NCBI GenBank assembly: GCA_044425705.1
Contig: JAWXVD010000056.1
Span: 1 to 19,897, forward strand
DNA from: JAWXVD01 sp044425705
Lineage (GTDB): Bacteria > Bacillota > Clostridia > Lachnospirales > Lachnospiraceae
Direction: 5' to 3'
DNA length: 19,897 nt
Part shown: positions 14,415 through 19,897 of the stretch, piece by piece
Position numbering within the stretch: the stretch's first letter is position 1
How the letters are laid out: each line of letters opens with the position of its first letter
Position numbers and translations under genes: made by a program
Notes under the pieces: generated by a model
What the model was told of the DNA's origin: nothing
The model's input: only the letters and a program-made list of their open reading frames with translations
The model's database searches: none

Positions 14415-17156
14415 TTATTCAGTGGTTTCAGTAGTCTCATTGCTTACAGCTGTTTCAGTAGCCTCAGCTTCAGTAGCCTCAATGATTACAGTTGCAGCAT
14501 CAGCAGCAGCTTGCGCCGCAGCAACTAATTCTGCACGTTGCTGTTCAATAATTGATTCCGCATTTGGATCAGCAAAGAATGCTTCACTATGAGGGCACAT
14601 GGTTGAGGTTGTAGTATCGGTTGCTTCATCACCAGATGCACTTTCAACTACGGTTACATTATCAGTAGTAGTTGTATTGGTTAAGGTAGAAGAACCAGCT
14701 AACAAAGAAGCATCCTCGGCAGGTATTAATTCGAAAATTCCTTCTTGTTGGAATGGACAAGTTTCGCAAGCTCGTAAACCAGTATAGGTACAAATATTTC
14801 CTTGGAAATGTACATCACAAGTTTCGGTAGGAACTGTGCCATCGGCAAAGTATTCTGTCGTCAAGGTAGCATCGCATAATCCAGCAATCGGTAATTTTCC
14901 AGATTGAGAACAAACAGTAGCAGTTACAATACCACTAGGTACAGGGAAGGAAGTGGTTGGTAAATCAACATGAATTTCTTCCATTACCTTTCTCCATAAG
15001 GTTTTTGCTAGATTTTTCTCGGCAGAGGAAGAGAGCACTTCATTATTATCGTAACCAGTCCAAGTGGAAGCTGTGTAATAAGGAGTATATCCTGAAAACC
15101 ATACGTCTTTATAATCTGATGTAGTACCTGTTTTACCAGCAATTGGTACACCACCAAAGTTCACAGAAGTACCAGTTCCAGAAGTAACAACATCTACCAT
15201 AGCATCTGTTAATAAGAAGGCTGTTGTATCTTTGATTACTTGTTTTGTTTCTGGTGTAGTATTATCTAAAATTACATTGCCTTCTGAATCTACAACTTTC
15301 GTATAAAGGATTGGTTCAATGTAAGTACCGCTGTTAGCAATTGTAGCATAGGCTGCGTTTAATTCTAGATTTGTTACACCATTTGTAATACCACCAAGTG
15401 CAAGAGATTGATGGATATCGGTAAAGATTTGACCGTTTACTTCTTTGGCGGTTTCTAAGGTAGTAAATCCGAAATTAGTCAAATAATCAAATCCTAATTG
15501 TGGAGTAATCTGCGTTAATGTTTTGACTGCAATAATGTTCATAGAATCTCTAATTGCTGTTCGGATTGAATTTAACCCACGGTATCCTGTACTATACCAG
15601 TTAGAAACTGGAGTACCATCTTCGTAATTAAATGGTGCATCATTAAATACAGTAGCTAATGTTAGACCAGCACTATCAATAGCAGGTGCAAATGCAGCTA
15701 ACACCTTAAAGGTAGAACCAGGTTGTCTAGTAGTTGAAGTAGCACGGTTTAATGTTTTATTAGCAGTTTTTTCACCACGTCCACCAATCATAGCTACCAC
15801 ATGACCTGTACTTTGATCCTGTACAGTAATGGAAACTTGAGGTTGCGGTGTAATGGAAATAGATTCTGCTAAAACAGAAGCGCCTTCACTTAAGTGTGCA
15901 TTTGTGTATTCTTCTATGCCTAAGTAAGCTTCTTCGGTAGAATCATATAGCATATTAAATTTAGAATTTGTTTCTCTAAAATAAGTACGATACATTTCTG
16001 AACTGTGATTTGTTACAGAGCCATCAGCCTCTTCAATGGATAGAGCATAGGTTAAGTAGTATTGTGTGCCATCAGGATAGTTTTCTTCATTAGAAAATAC
16101 ATCTTCACAAATAGTAGCGATATCTGGGTCTTGTGTAGAATAAATGGAAAGACCACCTGTATAAAGTAAGGTATAGGTTTGATTATCGCTATAACCAGCT
16201 TCCAACAAATCAGCATACACAGCATCTGTTACTGCATCATCAAAATAAGAGTTTACAGAAGCAGTGTCCATCTCTTCATTAGTTACTTGAATTCTTGAAT
16301 ACACATCATCGGCTAGTGCCTCATCGTATTCATCTTGTGTAATATACCCCTGTGTTAACATGTTTTTTAAAACAATAGCACGTTTTTCCGCATTGTTATC
16401 TGGATTAGTAATTGGATTATACATGGTTGGGTTTTGTGTGATTCCAGCAATAACGGTACATTCTGATAAAGTAAGCTCACTAACAGACTTATTAAAATAA
16501 CGAAGAGAAGCAGCTTGCACACCTAAGGTACTTTGGCCTAAGTTGATGGTGTTCATATAATTAATGAGGATGTCTTCTTTATCCATAGTTTTTTCTAATT
16601 CTAAAGCCAAATATTGCTCTTGAATTTTACGTTTTAAACTATCTAAAAAGCTATCTTCACTAGTCCAATCAGTAAATACATTATTTTTCAAGAGCTGCTG
16701 GGTAATGGTACTAGCACCCTCGGTAAAATTAAATCCATTTGCCACACCAGTCACTGCCGCACGTAGAATACCTTGAATATCGATACCGTGATGAGTATAG
16801 AAACGTTCATCTTCAATGGCCACAAATGCATCAGCCATATCTTGCGGTACTTGCTCCATTGTAACGGGAATTCTATTGGCATTTGAAGCAACTAGCTTTG
16901 CTGTTTGCTGTCCTTCACTATTATATATGAAAGTAGAAAAACCAGTTGGTGTTACTTGTAAATTTGTAATATCAGGAGATGAAGCTAAAATTCCATTAAA
17001 CATACCAAGCCCTGCTGAAGCACCAATAATTCCGATGGATACAATACCAATCAGCATAAGAGTTATAATAAATAGAAATATTTTTCTTCCCCATTTTGTT
17101 CCAGTATTTTTCAGTGCCTTTTGTTTCTCTTGCACCCCTTTTTTGCCATAATTCAT
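14415..17156 (-). CDS. Class A penicillin-binding protein (transglycosylase/transpeptidase)
   Basis: 913 residues. A basic N-terminus and one membrane anchor (about 25-51) precede a GT51 peptidoglycan glycosyltransferase domain with AIEDERFY (catalytic Glu115) and EGASTITQQLLKN (146-158). The transpeptidase domain has SxxK in STFK (Ser481, Lys484), SxN in SMN (538-540) and KTG (675-677). It polymerises and cross-links cell-wall glycan outside the membrane. After about residue 740 comes an uncommon tail: seven cysteines (749, 761, 780, 789, 797, 800, 854) including CETC, then a Thr/Ala/Glu-rich low-complexity end. AAGGAGG is present just upstream of the ATG. It is transcribed alone, convergent with glgA. 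Confidence 0.97.
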   Translation of the reverse strand: MNYGKKGVQEKQKALKNTGTKWGRKIFLFIITLMLIGIVSIGIIGASAGLGMFNGILASSPDITNLQVTPTGFSTFIYNSEGQQTAKLVASNANRIPVTMEQVPQDMADAFVAIEDERFYTHHGIDIQGILRAAVTGVANGFNFTEGASTITQQLLKNNVFTDWTSEDSFLDSLKRKIQEQYLALELEKTMDKEDILINYMNTINLGQSTLGVQAASLRYFNKSVSELTLSECTVIAGITQNPTMYNPITNPDNNAEKRAIVLKNMLTQGYITQDEYDEALADDVYSRIQVTNEEMDTASVNSYFDDAVTDAVYADLLEAGYSDNQTYTLLYTGGLSIYSTQDPDIATICEDVFSNEENYPDGTQYYLTYALSIEEADGSVTNHSSEMYRTYFRETNSKFNMLYDSTEEAYLGIEEYTNAHLSEGASVLAESISITPQPQVSITVQDQSTGHVVAMIGGRGEKTANKTLNRATSTTRQPGSTFKVLAAFAPAIDSAGLTLATVFNDAPFNYEDGTPVSNWYSTGYRGLNSIRTAIRDSMNIIAVKTLTQITPQLGFDYLTNFGFTTLETAKEVNGQIFTDIHQSLALGGITNGVTNLELNAAYATIANSGTYIEPILYTKVVDSEGNVILDNTTPETKQVIKDTTAFLLTDAMVDVVTSGTGTSVNFGGVPIAGKTGTTSDYKDVWFSGYTPYYTASTWTGYDNNEVLSSSAEKNLAKTLWRKVMEEIHVDLPTTSFPVPSGIVTATVCSQSGKLPIAGLCDATLTTEYFADGTVPTETCDVHFQGNICTYTGLRACETCPFQQEGIFELIPAEDASLLAGSSTLTNTTTTDNVTVVESASGDEATDTTTSTMCPHSEAFFADPNAESIIEQQRAELVAAAQAAADAATVIIEATEAEATETAVSNETTETTE

Positions 17157-17216
17157 GAATTATGCCTCCTTAAAACGATTTCAATCTTGGGTTATATTTG
17201 GTGATACCATTCAATG

Positions 17217-17245
17217 ATTATATCAAAAATCAATAGGTAAATAAA
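17217..17245 (-). promoter_or_regulatory. Possible promoter of the class A PBP gene
   Basis: On the minus strand a perfect TATAAT (17222-17217) is preceded after 17 bp by the weak -35 TTTATT (17245-17240). It lies about 60 bp before the PBP start. Confidence 0.4.
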
Positions 17246-17326
17246 GGTTTTTATTTAGTTTTAAGAAATCCTATTCTAAATTCTTAACAAATTCTTCCGT
17301 TTTTAGTCAAATTTGAGGGAAAGGAT

Positions 17327-17359
17327 GTTACATTTTACGGTGTAAACGTGAAATGTAAT
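17327..17359 (+). repeat. 33-nt palindromic repeat, copy C
   Basis: Arms GTTACATTTTACG and CGTGAAATGTAAT pair along 13 positions (with G-U) around a GTGTAAA loop. It is nearly identical to the reverse complement of copy B. Confidence 0.75.
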
Positions 17360-17399
17360 GAAAGGATAAGATTTATGTAGTGGAAAAGTTTGAATAAAG

Positions 17400-17432
17400 G
17401 TTAGATTTTATGGTGTCGTCTTAAAATGTAAT
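17400..17432 (+). repeat. 33-nt palindromic repeat, copy D (degenerate)
   Basis: It has the same 33-nt length, the same GGTGT core and the ends GTTAGATTTTATGG and AAAATGTAAT, with substitutions in one arm. It begins 73 bp after copy C, in the same orientation, and looks like a decayed copy. Confidence 0.55.
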
Positions 17433-17444
17433 AATAAAGGCTAA

Positions 17445-17993
17445 AGAACGGTTGAAAGGAAACCGTGGGAACCAACGGATCCAGGGGATGTCTACCGCCA
17501 TTCTCTTTTTGGACCAGAAAAAGCAAACTGTGAGATAGTATCTAGTACGGATGACGTTACTATGGTGAATGAGATACAAGGGCAATTGTTCTTCGATGCA
17601 TTAGAATCGGTGCAAGGAGAGTACATCCTTGCTAGAACCTACAATATTCTTGTGAACAATCAGTTATGTTACAGTGCAGATAATGCAATCATTGAGTTAG
17701 AGATACCAGAAACGTTGCAAGAAGAAGATCGTACCTATAGTATGTTTTCTGTAACAGAAGGTGGACTTGCGAATTCCTTGCCAGATTTAGATCAGGAATT
17801 AACTACCATTACGTTTGCCACGAATAATCAGTATTATGCTTTTGCTTTGGGGTACATGGATGATACTACTTTGTCTGGCACTATTTCAGAGGTAGGTGCA
17901 TTGGTTGTGGGGAACGAGGATGATTCTACTCCGTCTGGTGCTACTGTAGAGACAGGTGTAGTGGTTGGTGCTATTTCTACGTATTCAGACTAA
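17445..17993 (+). pseudogene. 5'-truncated remnant of a surface-protein C-terminus
   Basis: The frame is open from just after a TAA at 17442-17444 and reads RTVERKPWEPTDPGDVYRHS onward, but it has no in-frame ATG, GTG or TTG until ATG 17562, which lacks any ribosome binding site. The region upstream of 17562 reads like protein (FGPEKANCEIVSS), so the real start has been lost. The stretch TYSMFSVTEGGLANSL followed by TTITFATNNQYYAFALGY resembles the C-terminal beta-sandwich endings (ITFETxxFSTYALxY) common in large secreted proteins of Lachnospiraceae; this is recognition by pattern only. The end is two 20-residue repeats. A strong terminator follows. If translated from 17562 it would be 143 residues with no signal peptide. 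Confidence 0.6.
17859..17978 (+). repeat. Two 60-nt tandem repeats at the 3' end of the remnant ORF
   Basis: Units 17859-17918 and 17919-17978 encode DDTTLSGTISEVGALVVGNE and DDSTPSGATVETGVVVGAIS. They are diverged but in phase, the second starting GATGATTCTACTCCGTCTGG. Confidence 0.7.
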
Positions 17994-18036
17994 ATGAAAA
18001 TCAATTATATGACTTCACGCCATACAAGACCATAAG

Positions 18037-18075
18037 AAATTCCCACGGAAATGAAACCATCCGTGGGAATTTTTT
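18037..18075 (+). terminator. Rho-independent terminator after the remnant ORF
   Basis: Perfect 13-bp arms AAATTCCCACGGA (18037-18049) and TCCGTGGGAATTT (18060-18072) run directly into a run of T residues. It lies 44 nt after the stop at 17993. Confidence 0.9.
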
Positions 18076-18125
18076 GTCTGTATTATAGTTAGAAATCGTA
18101 AAATAATAACCAGCGATTAAGAAAC

Positions 18126-18854
18126 TTACTTTATTTTTTTCATAAATAGCCGGTACATAAAATAGGACAAAATATTTATATACAGAAAGCCTATTACCAG
18201 AAACAAGATAGCATTGATTTCTCCTATGTTTTGTTTACTATAGCTTGCAAGTACCATTGTTGGCCAATAAGCAGGTGCCAAAGCACATAGATAAGAGAAT
18301 GGTTTTGCAAGATACATGCCAACAACAGGGATAATCAAAAGAAAGCCAGTCATTTTCATAGTGGCAAAGCCTTCTACTTTATTGGTGGCAAAAAGGTTAA
18401 TGATTACCATACCAAAGAAAACACCACAAGAAGACACTAGATTGATGAAAAACGACATAAGCAAAGGAACATCATATAAATTTACAAGGTCAGTAATAAT
18501 CATACCGCTTATGATGGAAAGCACAGTGAATAAAATAGATTTTGCTAAAATATATTGGCTGAAATTCATAGGTAAAACTTGTATGGCATGTATCACGTTG
18601 CTTTCTCTTTCGTCAAGGATAGAAAGACCCATAATTGCTCCGAATACGATGGGATTCATAACCACAAAGAAAGCCATAAGGGCACCATAATGTAGTGAGA
18701 AATCAAAAGTAGGGAGAAGGGACTCAGTAATCATAGGAATACAGAGTCTACCCACAATTGTCAATATTATAGGATAGATAAGTAAAAAGAGCATCAGGCT
18801 ATCTTTGCCTAAAATTTTAAACTGGGCTATCATGATATGTTTCGTTTTACTCAT
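18126..18854 (-). CDS. ABC-2-type transporter permease, second of pair
   Basis: 242 residues with about six predicted membrane segments; no extracellular domain. The cytoplasmic stretch LDERESNVIHAIQVLPMNFSQYILAKS is the kind of loop seen in ABC-2 permeases of drug or lantibiotic exporters, and recalls the parallel loop of the companion permease (EKSQDTISALVITPVKIKEYILSKT). It starts 8 bp inside the upstream permease gene, so the two are translationally coupled. It is the last gene of the operon. The exported substrate cannot be told from sequence. Confidence 0.88.
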   Translation of the reverse strand: MSKTKHIMIAQFKILGKDSLMLFLLIYPIILTIVGRLCIPMITESLLPTFDFSLHYGALMAFFVVMNPIVFGAIMGLSILDERESNVIHAIQVLPMNFSQYILAKSILFTVLSIISGMIITDLVNLYDVPLLMSFFINLVSSCGVFFGMVIINLFATNKVEGFATMKMTGFLLIIPVVGMYLAKPFSYLCALAPAYWPTMVLASYSKQNIGEINAILFLVIGFLYINILSYFMYRLFMKKIK

Positions 18855-19575
18855 TTATAGTATGCTCCCTTCCGATTATTTTCACACTGAAAAGCTGTAA
18901 GGAAAGTTTAAATAATAAAAAATTAATCAATAACAGATAAGCGATACTGAGAATCATGGACCAAATTGATAATTCGCCCATTGCCCCATTCACCAAGATG
19001 ATCATGGAATAGGTAGGAAAAATACCAATCACGTAATCTAAAAAATCTAAAGACGGATTGTTCACATAACTTAAGAATGGAATAAATAATATTGAAAAAA
19101 GTACTCCCATAGGAAGAATGAGTTTTGTGAAGGAATCATAAAAAGTGGAGATACAAATTCCCATGAGTATAAAGGTAGTGCATGATAAAAAAGCTGCAAG
19201 TGCCACTAAAAGCAGGTTTACAGTTACATCTTTTACAAAAACAATAAAAACACCTAATAGAAAAGAGATACAGGTTAGCGTAATAGCAATACTTATGGTT
19301 TTAGAAAGAATATATTCCTTTATTTTTACAGGCGTTATCACTAATGCTGAAATGGTGTCTTGAGATTTTTCAAAAAATATCATGGCAGCTGTCAATAAAA
19401 ATCCTGTTACAGTAAAATCTGTAATAAATACGATAGGTAATGCAATAGACATAGTAAAGTTAGGCAGTAGATATAATACAAAAAACCATACGGATGTGAT
19501 AACAATTGCTGCCAATAAAATATGATATCTTAGCTGTAATTTAAAGTCCCAAATCAGTAAGTTTTTTAATCTCAT
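18847..19575 (-). CDS. ABC-2-type transporter permease, first of pair
   Basis: 242 residues with about six predicted membrane segments. The ATG at 19575 is preferred over the TTG one codon earlier (19578), because GGAGG is then 8 nt upstream and the start overlaps the ATPase stop as TGATG. The loop FEKSQDTISALVITPVKIKEYIL is the probable ATPase contact. Together with the next permease it would form a heterodimeric membrane channel served by the upstream ATPase. The family resembles fluoroquinolone-type export permeases, but I would not name a substrate. Confidence 0.88.
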   Translation of the reverse strand: MRLKNLLIWDFKLQLRYHILLAAIVITSVWFFVLYLLPNFTMSIALPIVFITDFTVTGFLLTAAMIFFEKSQDTISALVITPVKIKEYILSKTISIAITLTCISFLLGVFIVFVKDVTVNLLLVALAAFLSCTTFILMGICISTFYDSFTKLILPMGVLFSILFIPFLSYVNNPSLDFLDYVIGIFPTYSMIILVNGAMGELSIWSMILSIAYLLLINFLLFKLSLQLFSVKIIGREHTINE

Positions 19576-19897
19576 CAATTTAACCTCCGTCCTGTTACTT
19601 GAATAAATACATCTTCTAAAGTAGTTTCTTTGGAATGGATGGTTTGAATCTTATGTTCTTTAATCAGTTCTAAAAAGGCAAGGTTTTCGCCTAAGCCATC
19701 TAATAGAAAACTAGCATTTTGTATGGTTTCATTTTTATCAAAGTATTCTAAGTCAACGGTTCTTGTACCATATTTCAACTTTAAAGCCTTGGGAGAATCC
19801 ATTTCTACAATTTCACCATCCACAATAAAGGAAACTCTATCACAAAGATGATCGGCTACTTGCATGGAGTGGGTAGTAATAAAGATAGTTTTTCCTT
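19575..19897 (-). CDS. ABC transporter ATP-binding protein (partial, N-terminus beyond right edge)
   Basis: Only the last 107 or so residues are in the window. The frame runs to the edge and reads GKTIFITTHSMQVADHLCDR, containing the switch (H-loop) histidine of TTHSM, then FIVDGEIVEMDSPKALK. The first in-frame ATG (19865) falls after the H-loop, so it is internal and not the start. Walker A, signature and Walker B lie off the window. A C-terminal extension (about residues DLEYFDKNE to DVFIQVTGRRLN) is typical of CcmA/DrrA-type exporter ATPases. It energises the two permeases encoded immediately downstream. Confidence 0.92.
   Translation of the reverse strand, partial: GKTIFITTHSMQVADHLCDRVSFIVDGEIVEMDSPKALKLKYGTRTVDLEYFDKNETIQNASFLLDGLGENLAFLELIKEHKIQTIHSKETTLEDVFIQVTGRRLN

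Larger units (their letters stand above)
17157..17444. other. PBP upstream region and repeat-bearing spacer
   Basis: It contains the PBP ribosome binding site (17165-17171), a 14-bp site TTAAAACGATTTCA (17170-17183) matching the CcpA cre pattern at 13 of 14 positions, a likely PBP promoter, and repeat copies C and D. No gene is supported in this stretch. Confidence 0.55.

Noticed and set aside
14404..14787. Short plus-strand frames rich in Ser, Val and Ala at the PBP 3' end
   Set aside because: They arise from the complement of the Thr/Ala/Glu-rich tail codons of the PBP.
16816..17151. Plus-strand open frame of 111 codons inside the PBP gene
   Set aside because: It is antisense to conserved GT51 coding sequence, has no ribosome binding site, and its composition fits a shadow frame.
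17327..17432. Start of a CRISPR array (two similar palindromes 73 bp apart)
   Set aside because: Only two diverged copies are present, with no regular spacers and no cas genes; other copies are scattered singly through the window.
18316..18690. Plus-strand open frame of 124 codons inside the ABC permease
   Set aside because: It is antisense to a clear membrane protein; low-complexity basic translation with no start signal.
19575..19865. Complete 96-residue protein starting at 19865
   Set aside because: The frame continues to the window edge and includes the ABC H-loop before that ATG, so it is the tail of a larger ATPase.

Overview
The window is low-GC, AT-rich DNA with strong AGGAGG ribosome binding sites and classic Rho-independent terminators. 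It carries a Spo0A-family DNA-binding protein, class A PBP, UMF1-type MFS carrier and YesM-type kinase. Together these point to an endospore-lineage Firmicute, most likely class Clostridia and perhaps Lachnospirales; genus cannot be fixed from the sequence. No rRNA, tRNA, CRISPR array or intact mobile element was seen.

Region 1 (1-9652) is a glycan-use locus. A YesM-like sensor kinase (minus strand, cut by the left edge) is divergent from a GHL6/GH151-type glycoside hydrolase. Next come a lipoprotein sugar-binding protein, two CUT1 ABC permeases and a GH95 alpha-L-fucosidase. Both hydrolases lack signal peptides and no ABC ATPase is present. The simplest reading is that a small fucosylated oligosaccharide is imported intact, powered by a shared MsmX-type ATPase, and de-fucosylated in the cytoplasm. 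The promoters of the GH151-like gene and of the binding protein share the same architecture: an identical ATTACATTTAC block at -35, a 17-bp spacer, and related boxes 21 bp apart just upstream. This suggests one activator, probably the AraC-type partner of the kinase, serves both.

Region 2 (9653-14362) begins with a mosaic of three hairpins. It is followed by a zinc-dependent phospholipase C-like protein, a UMF1 transporter, a receiver-deleted Spo0A paralogue and an orphan glycogen synthase glgA, which ends in a strong terminator shared with the convergent PBP gene. The Spo0A-like protein keeps the complete C-terminal DNA-binding domain but only about the first 35 residues of the receiver, so it has no phosphoacceptor region.

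Region 3 (14415-18075) holds a minus-strand class A PBP with an unusual Cys-rich and acidic tail. A 5'-truncated remnant of a surface-protein C-terminus follows, preceded by two hairpin repeats and closed by its own terminator. Region 4 (18126-19897) is a minus-strand ABC-2-type export operon: an ATPase (cut by the right edge) and two permeases with overlapping genes.

A 33-nt imperfect palindrome with a conserved GGTGT core occurs four times, always between genes (1698, 9682, 17327, 17400). It looks like a dispersed repeat family of this genome.
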